The notes below the pieces were generated by a model, which was not told the DNA's origin, did no database searches, and saw only the letters and a list, made by a program, of their open reading frames with translations. A program made the translations under genes and the position numbers. A stretch of 64,000 nt of DNA from Kibdelosporangium banguiense (GTDB lineage: Bacteria > Actinomycetota > Actinomycetes > Mycobacteriales > Pseudonocardiaceae). The stretch covers positions 620,001-684,000 of the forward strand of contig NZ_JAGINW010000001.1 in NCBI RefSeq assembly GCF_017876405.1. Direction: 5' to 3'. Below are positions 42,695 to 50,370 of this stretch, piece after piece. The first letter of the stretch is position 1. The number at the start of each line of letters is the position of its first letter.

Positions 42695-43078
42695 TCAGGC
42701 GTGGGCGAACACCGAGGCCAGGACGGCGCGATGCGTGCCCACCGCCTCGGCGTGCAGAGCGCGACCGGCTTCGGTCGGGGAGACGAAGATGCCACGGCGG
42801 TCCTCTTCGCACATGCCTCGCGCCACGAGTCCGTCACGCTCAAGACGGGCGATCAGGCGGGAGAGCGCGCTCTGCGAGAGGTGGATGCCGTCGGCCAGCT
42901 CGATCACCCGGCACTTCGGCTTGTCGGTCTCGATCAGCCGGTCGAGGACTTCGAATTCACTTGCCCCCAGACCATGTCGCTCGTTGAGCTCGCGTTCCAG
43001 CGCGCTCCAGGTCCGAGCGTGGAGCGAGAGCATCGAACGCCACTCACAGACGAGCGGCCGGTCTTCGTCGGCGGCCAT
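42695..43078 (-). CDS. MarR-family regulator 2, probable repressor of the MFS exporter
   Basis: A 127-residue winged-helix protein with LGASEFEVLDRLIE, recognition helix HLSQSALSRLIARLERDGLVAR and wing EDRRGIFVSPTEAG. It diverges from the MFS exporter gene across a region with three TGCA-N2-TGCA sites. This is the classic layout of a drug-responsive MarR repressor and its pump. Confidence 0.88.
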   Translation of the reverse strand: MAADEDRPLVCEWRSMLSLHARTWSALERELNERHGLGASEFEVLDRLIETDKPKCRVIELADGIHLSQSALSRLIARLERDGLVARGMCEEDRRGIFVSPTEAGRALHAEAVGTHRAVLASVFAHA

Positions 43079-43093
43079 GAGCGCACCCTACCA

Positions 43094-43152
43094 TGCAGGT
43101 GCACTTAGTGCGAAGTCATTAAATGCACTTGCACTCAATGCACATGCATGCA
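43094..43152. promoter_or_regulatory. Three TGCA-N2-TGCA sites between MarR 2 and the MFS gene
   Basis: The sites are tgcaggtgca (43094-43103), tgcacttgca (43124-43133) and tgcacatgca (43139-43148, extended by a further tgca to 43152). Centre spacing is 30 and 15 bp. They are likely MarR operators. The region also contains several possible upstream starts for the MFS gene, which would fall within the operators. Confidence 0.6.
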
Positions 43153-43164
43153 ATAGTCGTCGCC

Positions 43165-44649
43165 GTGATCGAGTCAACGTCTACTTCCACTTCAGATGTG
43201 CGCTGGGGACCGGCTTTGTGGGGCACGCTGGTGGTGCTGTGTGGTGTCGTCTTCCTCGATGCCCTCGACATCTCGATGGTCGGTGTCGCCCTGCCCGCCA
43301 TCCGCGAAGACCTGAACATGTCCACCTCCGCCCTGCAATGGGTGGTCAGCGGTTACATCCTGGGATACGGCGGCCTTCTGCTACTGGGCGGACGAGCCGC
43401 GGATCTGCTTGGCCGGCGCCGGGTCCTGCTCGTCGCGCTCGGCGTTTTCGCCGTCGGATCGGTGATCGGCGGGCTGGTCAGCAGCCCGGAACTGCTGATC
43501 GCGGCCCGGTTCGTCAAGGGTGTCGCGGCGGCCTTCACCGCGCCCGCCGCCCTGTCCATCATCACGACCACCTTCCATGAAGGCCCGGCACGCAACCGCG
43601 CGCTGAGCATCTTCGCGGTGTGCGCGGCGAGCGGTTTCTCCCTCGGCCTGGTGATGTCCGGGCTGCTCACCGAGATCGGCTGGCGCTGGCCGCTGCTGCT
43701 GCCCGGCCCGATCGGCCTGGCCATCCTGATCGCCGCGATCAAGTTCGTGCCGGACGACGGGCGTCCTGAGCGCAACGGCCAGGGCTACGACATCGGCGGT
43801 GCGATCACCTCGACGTCGGCCATGTTGATCCTGGTGTTCACGATCGTGCAGGCGCCCGAGGTCGGCTGGTTCTCCGCACTGACCATCGGCGGGTTCCTGG
43901 TGACGATCGCGTTGCTCGTGGCGTTCGTCGCGATCGAGAAGCGCAGCAGCCATCCGTTGGTGCGCTTGGGAATCCTGCGGTCGGGTTCGCTGGTGCGGGC
44001 CAACCTCGGCGCGATGATCTTCTTCGGCTCGTACGTCGGCTTCCAGTTCGTGGTCATGCAGTACATGCAGCGGCTGCTGGGCTGGTCGGCCATCGAGACC
44101 GCGCTGGCGTTCCTGCCCGCGGCGGTGATCGTGGCCGCGAGCTCGACCAAGATGGACAAGATCGTGGACCGCTTCGGCACGCCGCGCCTGCTGATGCTCG
44201 GCATCCTGGCGCTGGTCGGCAGCTATGTCTTCATGCTGGGCATGGACGTCACGCCGAACCTGGTCGCGGTGATCATCCCGAGCATGCTGTTGCTCGGTGT
44301 CGCCTGCGCACTGTCGATCACGTCGCTGAACATCCAGGCGACGTCCGGCGTGCAGGACGAGGAGCAGGGCCTGGCCTCCGGCCTGCTCAACACCTCGCTG
44401 CAGGTCGGCGGCGCGGTGGGTCTCGCGATCGTGACCGCGGTGGTCTCGGCCAACGAGACCCACGTCGCCCAGGTCACCCCGGATGAACTGCTGGCCAGCT
44501 ACTTCCCTGGCCTGGCCGTGGTGGCGGGTATCGCCGTCCTCGGCGTGGTCGTGAGCCTGACCGGAATTCTCACGATGCGCCGGGAGAACAAGGCTCGGGC
44601 GCTGGCCGTACAGCCGGAAAACGACCAGCGCCTGATTCCGGTCGACTAA
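43165..44649 (+). CDS. MFS exporter, DHA2 (14-helix) type
   Basis: A 494-residue multidrug-type proton antiporter with about 14 hydrophobic segments. Motif A is GGRAADLLGRRRVLL and the antiporter motif C region is SGFSLGLVMSGLL. The early FLDALDISMVGVALPAI is typical of EmrB/QacA-like proteins. I chose the GTG at 43165 (MIESTSTSTSD) because upstream in-frame ATGs lie within the TGCA repeats; no start has a clear ribosome site. Its stop overlaps the convergent SARP gene by four bases. Confidence 0.88.
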   Translation: MIESTSTSTSDVRWGPALWGTLVVLCGVVFLDALDISMVGVALPAIREDLNMSTSALQWVVSGYILGYGGLLLLGGRAADLLGRRRVLLVALGVFAVGSVIGGLVSSPELLIAARFVKGVAAAFTAPAALSIITTTFHEGPARNRALSIFAVCAASGFSLGLVMSGLLTEIGWRWPLLLPGPIGLAILIAAIKFVPDDGRPERNGQGYDIGGAITSTSAMLILVFTIVQAPEVGWFSALTIGGFLVTIALLVAFVAIEKRSSHPLVRLGILRSGSLVRANLGAMIFFGSYVGFQFVVMQYMQRLLGWSAIETALAFLPAAVIVAASSTKMDKIVDRFGTPRLLMLGILALVGSYVFMLGMDVTPNLVAVIIPSMLLLGVACALSITSLNIQATSGVQDEEQGLASGLLNTSLQVGGAVGLAIVTAVVSANETHVAQVTPDELLASYFPGLAVVAGIAVLGVVVSLTGILTMRRENKARALAVQPENDQRLIPVD

Positions 44650-45386
44650 CCGAGAACCACATCCTGAACCAGGATCGCCTGGTAAAGGCTGCGCAGAGCC
44701 CGGCTTGGCTGAAGACCTAGTTCTTTGCCCAGCCGGGTTCGCGTGTAGTGGAATACATTGAGCGCCTCACTTTGTCGTCCGCTTCGGTATAACGCCAGCA
44801 TCAATTGCTCACTGAGCCGTTCCCGTTCGGGATGCTCGGTGACGAGTTGTTTCAGTTCCGACAGCACGCCGCGGTCCTCGGCGTTGGCCAGCCGGGCCGC
44901 GATCAGATCCTCCCGGGCGATCAGCCGCCGCTCGTCCAGCCGGCCGGCCTCCGCCCGGCACCACGCCCCGTCCAGCACGTCGCACAGGGCCGGCCCGCGC
45001 CACAGCCGCAAGGCTGCTTCCAGCAGGTGAACGGCTTCTTTCGGAGCCCGTTCGACCCGCGCGGAGCCCTGGTCGGCAAGGTAGCCGAACCGGTGTACGT
45101 CGATCGCCTGCGGCGGCACGTCGAGCAGGTAGCCGTTGCCGAGCGTACGGACCAGATCAGGGCCGCCGAGGATTTTCCTCAATCGTGCGATATTCGCCTG
45201 CAATGCGTTCCGGGCGTTTCCCATCGGCTTGTCGCCCCACAGCTCGTGCACAAGCTGTTCGCACGGAACGGGAACGCCCGGCGATAATGCCAGGCGGGCG
45301 AGAACGGTTCGCACCTTGCGCGAACCGACGTCGCCCCGGCGGCCCGGCACACTCACCGACAGCGGCCCCAGTAGCTGAATTCTCAA
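44646..45386 (-). CDS. SARP-family transcriptional activator
   Basis: A 246-residue AfsR/SARP regulator. An OmpR-type winged-helix domain (about 1-95: IQLLGPLSVSV, KVRTVLARLALSPG, LVHELWGDKP, NALQANIARLRKILG) is followed by a bacterial transcriptional activation domain with helical repeats (about 105-246). SARPs usually activate secondary-metabolite clusters through heptameric direct repeats. I chose the TTG at 45386, preceded by gaaggtggggg; a GTG at 45458 would add 24 residues. Confidence 0.87.
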   Translation of the reverse strand: MRIQLLGPLSVSVPGRRGDVGSRKVRTVLARLALSPGVPVPCEQLVHELWGDKPMGNARNALQANIARLRKILGGPDLVRTLGNGYLLDVPPQAIDVHRFGYLADQGSARVERAPKEAVHLLEAALRLWRGPALCDVLDGAWCRAEAGRLDERRLIAREDLIAARLANAEDRGVLSELKQLVTEHPERERLSEQLMLALYRSGRQSEALNVFHYTRTRLGKELGLQPSRALRSLYQAILVQDVVLG

Positions 45387-45479
45387 AACCGGACCCCCAC
45401 CTTCGTACGGGCCTGCGGAAATTCTCCACCACGAATCGCCAAAATAACCGCTCCCCACAGCGGGACTGTGCCGTCATCC

Positions 45480-45577
45480 CAGTTGACGGCCACGCGGCGA
45501 GCGTAAACCAGCGTGAAACCGGCCGTCAACTGGAAGCGTGATGTTGACGGTTCTACCATCCATCTCAGTTGATGGCC
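45480..45577. promoter_or_regulatory. Four GTTGAYGG half-sites between the SARP and XRE genes
   Basis: Perfect 12-bp arms cagttgacggcc (45480-45491) and ggccgtcaactg (45521-45532) form an inverted repeat. Another gttgacgg occurs at 45543-45550, and cagttgatggcc lies at 45566-45577. They are candidate binding sites for the XRE protein encoded 27 bases downstream. Confidence 0.6.
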
Positions 45578-45603
45578 TGATACTGTCCCAATGGAGGTAT
45601 GAC

Positions 45604-46044
45604 ATGCCGGACACCGGGCCAGCGGCGGGTGGAGCCCTCGCCGCGAAGGTGAACCACCTGTTTCAGACAATTCACCCACGCGAAGGCGGGGAGTACAGCT
45701 TCGAAGAGGTCGCCGAGACCATCCGGGCACGGGGCGGCCCGACCATCTCGGCGACGTACATCTGGCAGCTGCGCAAAGGACTGCGCGACAACCCGACCAA
45801 GCGCCACCTCGAGGCACTGGCCGGATTCTTCGGCGTTCCGCCCGCGTACTTCTTCGACGACGAGGCCACCGCCCGCATCGATGCCGAACTCAAACTGCTC
45901 GCCGCCCTGCGGGACAACTCCGTCCGGCAGATCGCACTGCGGGCAAACGGACTGTCGCCCAGAAGCCTGGACGCGATCGCCGATATGGTGGACCGCGTGC
46001 GGGAACTCGAGGGGCTGCCTCAGCCTGGTGTGACAGAAGACTGA
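45604..46044 (+). CDS. XRE (EspR/BldD-like) helix-turn-helix regulator of the trio
   Basis: A 146-residue DNA-binding protein. LAAKVNHLFQTIHPREGGEYSF and a helix-turn-helix with ISATYIWQLRKGLRDNPTKR are the pattern of the EspR-like XRE group that dimerises through a C-terminal helix (about 95-130). The ATG at 45604 follows ggagg with six-base spacing. It is the first gene of a tight three-gene unit with a metallopeptidase and a membrane protein, and repeated half-sites lie in its own promoter. Confidence 0.88.
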   Translation: MPDTGPAAGGALAAKVNHLFQTIHPREGGEYSFEEVAETIRARGGPTISATYIWQLRKGLRDNPTKRHLEALAGFFGVPPAYFFDDEATARIDAELKLLAALRDNSVRQIALRANGLSPRSLDAIADMVDRVRELEGLPQPGVTED

Positions 46045-46088
46045 GAGCATGACTCTCGCCACTCATCCTAGAGCCGTGGCAGGACGTC

Positions 46089-46601
46089 GTGGTGAATATG
46101 GACTTCAAGGCGGTACGCAGGCGCTGCGCGAAGGTGGCGCGTGATCTGCCGTTGCCGCGGCCGTTCGACGTACGCGTCCTGTGCCGCCGGGTGGCCGGGC
46201 AGCGGGGCCGGCCGATCACGCTGATGCCGATGTACGGCGGCGACAGCGGAGTCCTCGGCCTGTGGGTCGCCGCCGAGAGCGCCGACATGATCTTCTACGA
46301 GCAGAACACCACCGTTCCGCACCAGGAACACATCATCCTGCACGAGCTGAGCCACCTGCTGTGCGACCACTACCCCGCCCAGCTGTCCACCGCCGAGCAC
46401 ATGCGGATGCTGATGCCGGACCTGGATCCGCAGATGGTCCAACGCATCCTGGGCCGCACCACGTACCTGGCCGTGGAGGAACAGGAAGCCGAACTGCTCG
46501 CGACCCTCATCCAGCAGCGCGCCCAACGGGAGGCCGCGCCCGGCCACGTGACCACCGACGTGGCCGAGAAGATCAACGCGGCGTTCGACTGGCATGATTG
46601 A
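46089..46601 (+). CDS. ImmA/IrrE-type metallopeptidase
   Basis: A 170-residue predicted zinc protease with HELSH (His85, Glu86, His89) in IILHELSHLLCDHY. IrrE/ImmA proteins typically cleave an XRE-type repressor on a stress signal. The XRE gene 44 bases upstream is the obvious candidate. Start choice is among GTG 46089, GTG 46092 and ATG 46098. Its last eight bases overlap the next gene. Confidence 0.85.
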   Translation: MVNMDFKAVRRRCAKVARDLPLPRPFDVRVLCRRVAGQRGRPITLMPMYGGDSGVLGLWVAAESADMIFYEQNTTVPHQEHIILHELSHLLCDHYPAQLSTAEHMRMLMPDLDPQMVQRILGRTTYLAVEEQEAELLATLIQQRAQREAAPGHVTTDVAEKINAAFDWHD

Positions 46602-47748
46602 CTGGCTGCGGATCTACGGGCCTGCCGTGCTGGCCTGGGGTTTTGTCATCGGCAAACTGATGCGGTGGCGCCTGCAGGGCTCCTTCACCGGCGGCACCCT
46701 GTGGCTGATCCTGATCGGCCTGGCCTGCTCGTTCACTGTCACGGCGCCGGAGCCCTACCGCGTGGTGGCCGCGCTCACCGGAGTGCCCAACCTGGGCAGG
46801 CTGCTCTCGCACACGTTCATCCTGCTGGCCGCCTGGGCCGCGCAGGCGATGCTGCTGGGCCTGACCAAGTCCGAGATCCGCGAGCGCAGATGGATGCTGG
46901 TCGCCGCGGTCGTGGCGATGACGGTGACATTCGCGCTGGCCGACACGCCGATCGACGACCCGCGGTACAACATGCGGTACTCGGCGACCCCATGGGTGCT
47001 GGAGTACTGGCTGGTCTTCATCGCGGGGCTCGCTCCCGCGTTCGCCAACATCGTGCGGCTGTGCTGGCGCTATGCCCGGCTCTCCGGTTCGGCCATCGGC
47101 AAGCTGGGGCTGCGGCTGATCGCGGCCGGTGTCGTGGTCTCGCTGCTTTACCACGTGCACAAGGCCTTGTACTTCGCGTCGCAGCGATTCGGCTTCTACT
47201 ACCCCACTTTCAACGGCCTGTGGGACAAGGTCCTGACGCCGGTCGCGACTGTGCTGATACTGGTCGGCGCCACACTGCCGTCGTGGGGTCCGCGGATCGG
47301 GTTGTCGGCGTTGTTCGACTGGGCCGGCAGATGGCGTACGTACCAACGGCTTCGCCCGTTGTGGTTCGCGCTGTATCAGGCCAATCCGCAGATCGCGTTG
47401 GTGCAGCCACGGTCGGCGCTGCTGGAGTTCCTGCTGCCGACCGATCTGAACCTGCGGCTCTACCGGCGGGTGATCGAGATCCGGGATGGGCGGCTCGCCC
47501 TGCAGCCGTACCTCGATCCGGAGGTCGGGCTGGCCGCACGCAGGCGCAGCGGCGTGACAGGTCAAGAGCTGGACGCGGTCGTGGAGGCGACAACGCTGGC
47601 CGCAGCCGTGGACGCCAAACGGTCAGGCGCGCCGCCGCGTACGACCGAGCCGGTGGCCGTGCCGGGAGGCCGTGACCTGGAGAGCGACACGGCCTTCCTC
47701 AACGACGTCGCCCGCGCCTACCGGAAGCTCAAACTGGTCCCAAGCTAG
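46594..47748 (+). CDS. Seven-helix membrane protein of the MAB_1171c / DUF6545 type
   Basis: A 384-residue protein with about seven hydrophobic helices in the first 235 residues and a hydrophilic C-terminal region of about 150 residues. The segments IYGPAVLAWGFVIGKLMR and LRPLWFALYQANPQIAL match what I recall of the MAB_1171c-like family, which is annotated only as a putative transporter. The ATG overlaps the metallopeptidase gene by eight bases, so the two are translated together. No catalytic motif was seen. The 3' end overlaps the convergent SGNH gene by 20 bases. Confidence 0.8.
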   Translation: MIDWLRIYGPAVLAWGFVIGKLMRWRLQGSFTGGTLWLILIGLACSFTVTAPEPYRVVAALTGVPNLGRLLSHTFILLAAWAAQAMLLGLTKSEIRERRWMLVAAVVAMTVTFALADTPIDDPRYNMRYSATPWVLEYWLVFIAGLAPAFANIVRLCWRYARLSGSAIGKLGLRLIAAGVVVSLLYHVHKALYFASQRFGFYYPTFNGLWDKVLTPVATVLILVGATLPSWGPRIGLSALFDWAGRWRTYQRLRPLWFALYQANPQIALVQPRSALLEFLLPTDLNLRLYRRVIEIRDGRLALQPYLDPEVGLAARRRSGVTGQELDAVVEATTLAAAVDAKRSGAPPRTTEPVAVPGGRDLESDTAFLNDVARAYRKLKLVPS

Positions 47749-48484
47749 GACGTTTCGCCAGGATGTGATCGCCCGACGACTCGCCACGCAGCCGCCTGCG
47801 CACCCACGGCCACGCGTGTTCCTTGCTCCACTGGAGATTCTGGGCGCGACGGTCCCGCGGGCTCACCGTCGCCCTCGGCCCGAGTTCATGCGGGGCAAGC
47901 ACGTGGTCGACGCCGAGCACCTTGAGGACTTCGATCGCGACTTCGTTGTGGCCCAACGGGTTCAGGTGCAGGCGGTCCGGCGCCCACATCCGGCGGTCAC
48001 GCAACTGGCGCATGGCCCACATGTCGACGACCTTCGCGCCGCGCCGGGCCGCGATCACCCGGGCGTGTTCGTTGTAGATCGCCACGCGGCCACGCATCTT
48101 GCGGAACAACGCGTCCTCGACGCCGTCCACTCCGGTGAATATGACAACAGTGGCGCCTGATTCGACGAGCCGGCCGATGGCCTTGTCGTAGTCGTCCATC
48201 ATCGTGTCGATGTCGACCGACGGCCGCATCAGGTCGTTGCCGCCCGCATAGAGCGTGACCAGGTCAGGCCGCATGTCCAGAGCAGGTTCCAGCTGCTCGG
48301 ACAGCACCTGCGCCATCAGCTTGCCCCGGACCGCGAGGTTCGCGTACCGGAGGTCCGGCTCCCGGGCCGCCAACTGTTCGGCGGTGCGGTCGGCCCAGCC
48401 GCGGACCCCGTTCGGGTAGCCGGGGTCGTCGTCACCCACTCCTTCGGTGAAGGAGTCTCCTATCGCGACTAAGCGCTTGCTCAT
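47729..48484 (-). CDS. SGNH/GDSL-family hydrolase
   Basis: A 251-residue esterase-like enzyme. Block I GDSFTEG (Ser11), the block III Asn in YAGGNDLMRP and the block V Asp-His in DRLHLN are all present. There is no signal peptide, so it is cytoplasmic. The substrate may be an acyl ester or a carbohydrate acetyl group. Its 3' end overlaps the membrane-protein gene on the other strand by 20 bases. Confidence 0.9.
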   Translation of the reverse strand: MSKRLVAIGDSFTEGVGDDDPGYPNGVRGWADRTAEQLAAREPDLRYANLAVRGKLMAQVLSEQLEPALDMRPDLVTLYAGGNDLMRPSVDIDTMMDDYDKAIGRLVESGATVVIFTGVDGVEDALFRKMRGRVAIYNEHARVIAARRGAKVVDMWAMRQLRDRRMWAPDRLHLNPLGHNEVAIEVLKVLGVDHVLAPHELGPRATVSPRDRRAQNLQWSKEHAWPWVRRRLRGESSGDHILAKRPSLGPV

Positions 48485-48517
48485 GTGGACGAGGTTAATC
48501 GACGCTAGGTTGGACCG

Positions 48518-49609
48518 ATGACGAAGGCGTTGGTCGTTGGGGGCGGCATCGCAGGCGCGGTGACCGCGATGGCGTTGCGGCAGGCGGGCATCGAATCCGT
48601 TGTCTACGAGGCATATCCGACCGGCGCGGACGACATCGGGGCGTTCCTGACCATCATGAAGAACGGGATGAACGCGCTACGTGCGGTCCAGGCGCACCAG
48701 CCGGTCATCGACGCGTCGTTTCCGGCCACTGACGTGGAGTACATCGACGGCACAGGCACGTTGCTGGGCCTCAACCCCATGCGTGGCGATGCCCACACCA
48801 TCAGGCGCGCCGTGCTCTACCGCGTCCTTCACGATGAGGCCGCACGCCGTGGCATCCCGCTGGAGCACGGCAAACGTCTGGTCTCCGCCACCGAGGCCGA
48901 CGATGAGGTGGTCGCCACATTCGCGGACGGCACCACAGCCACCGGCGACCTGCTGGTCGGCGCGGACGGCATCCACTCGTGCGTGCGCGCGCTGATCGAC
49001 CCGGCGGCGCCGTCACCCCGGTTCACCGGCCTGACCATCGCGTACGGCTACACCAGGGCGACGTCTTTCGAGCCGTCGGCGGACGCGTACCGGATGATCG
49101 CCGGCAAGAACGCGTTCTTCGGCTACACCACCTCGCCTTCGGGTGAAACCTGGTGGTTCTCCCGCGCGCCCTCGCTCGACCTGGACACCGCGACGTCCCA
49201 GAACTTCATCGACCTGCTGTCAGAGGACGACACCCCGGCGGCCGAGATCGTCCGCACGACCGGCGACTTGTTCATCAACAACGCCTACGACGTGCCCGAA
49301 ACCCCTCATTGGCACAGCTCACGCATGGTCCTCGTCGGCGACGCCGCGCACGCCGCCTCCCCCGCCGCCGGCCAGGGCGCGTCAATGGCGTTGGAGGACA
49401 GCGTGATTCTCGCCAAATGCCTGCGCGACATCCCCGGCCTCGAGGCCGCTTTCGCCCGCTACACGAACATCCGCCGGGCACGGGTGGAGAAGCTCGTGGC
49501 CGACAGCGCCGCCCAGAGCAACAGGCAAGGCCAGAGTGTCCGGCCCGACCCCACCGAACGGCACTGGCTCTACGACCACCACATCGACTGGCAGGAACCG
49601 ATCAGCTGA
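48518..49609 (+). CDS. FAD-dependent aromatic-ring monooxygenase
   Basis: A 363-residue group A flavin monooxygenase (PHBH/UbiH-like). GGGIAGAVTAMALRQAG is the FAD Rossmann motif, DLLVGADGIHSCVR is the DG motif and VLVGDAAHAASPAAGQGASM is the GD motif. The aromatic substrate cannot be told. The ATG at 48518 is 33 bases from the divergent SGNH gene. The stop overlaps the apparent start of the CadD-like gene. Confidence 0.9.
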   Translation: MTKALVVGGGIAGAVTAMALRQAGIESVVYEAYPTGADDIGAFLTIMKNGMNALRAVQAHQPVIDASFPATDVEYIDGTGTLLGLNPMRGDAHTIRRAVLYRVLHDEAARRGIPLEHGKRLVSATEADDEVVATFADGTTATGDLLVGADGIHSCVRALIDPAAPSPRFTGLTIAYGYTRATSFEPSADAYRMIAGKNAFFGYTTSPSGETWWFSRAPSLDLDTATSQNFIDLLSEDDTPAAEIVRTTGDLFINNAYDVPETPHWHSSRMVLVGDAAHAASPAAGQGASMALEDSVILAKCLRDIPGLEAAFARYTNIRRARVEKLVADSAAQSNRQGQSVRPDPTERHWLYDHHIDWQEPIS

Positions 49610-50175
49610 ACACCAACCTGACGCTCGTCGGCCAGGCCGTGGGCATGTTCGCGGTCACCAACGTCGACGACATCGTGATTCTGGCGTTGTTCTTCAGCCA
49701 AGGCGGATCGGCGGCCACGGTGGTCGCCGGGCAGTACCTGGGGTTCGCCGCGATCCTCGCGGTGTCGATCGTGGGCGCGCTCGGCGTCGGGCTGCTGCCG
49801 GAGGCCGTGCTGCCCTACCTCGGGTTCCTGCCGCTTCTGCTGGGTATCCGGGCTGCTTGGCGCGTGTGGCGCGAACGGAACGCCGAGGACGGGGAAGCCG
49901 AAGAACGTCCAGCCGGGGTCTTGCCGGTCGCAGCTGTCACGTTCGCCAACGGCGGCGACAACATCGGCGTGTATGTGCCAGTCTTCGCGACGGCTGGGCC
50001 TGGTGGCCTTGTTGTGTTCGCAGTCGTCTTTCTGATCCTGGTGGGCGTGTGGTGCGCGGCTGGGCGGTTCTTGGCCACCCGCCCGCTGGTCGCACGTGCC
50101 TTGTCCAGGTGGGGACACATTGTGCTGCCCGTTGTGCTGATCGGAATCGGTCTGCTGATCCTTTTGAACGGTTAA
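49606..50175 (+). CDS. CadD-like cadmium/cation resistance transporter
   Basis: A 189-residue protein with five or six helices. The pattern GQAVGMFAVTNVDDIVILALFF and VAAVTFANGGDNIGVYVPVFA is diagnostic of the CadD family of the LysE superfamily. The family N-terminus aligns with an apparent CTG start at 49606 that overlaps the monooxygenase stop (ctgA); the next in-frame starts (GTG 49639, ATG 49645) would remove part of the first helix. Confidence 0.85.
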   Translation: MNTNLTLVGQAVGMFAVTNVDDIVILALFFSQGGSAATVVAGQYLGFAAILAVSIVGALGVGLLPEAVLPYLGFLPLLLGIRAAWRVWRERNAEDGEAEERPAGVLPVAAVTFANGGDNIGVYVPVFATAGPGGLVVFAVVFLILVGVWCAAGRFLATRPLVARALSRWGHIVLPVVLIGIGLLILLNG

Positions 50176-50370
50176 GCGTGAGGTACGAAATCGCCTGACC
50201 GGAGCCAAGGCTCGCGGGTAAGCCAAGACTCTGCGCGACAACCGAGATCCAAACGATAAAAGTCGTCACACTTTCGGATGAACGAACAAGCTTGATCGCC
50301 GTCGAATGTAACAGCGCGTAGGCGTCGGGCGAGTAGCGGCTTGACAGCCCATCGAGAGTTCGGGGTAGCC

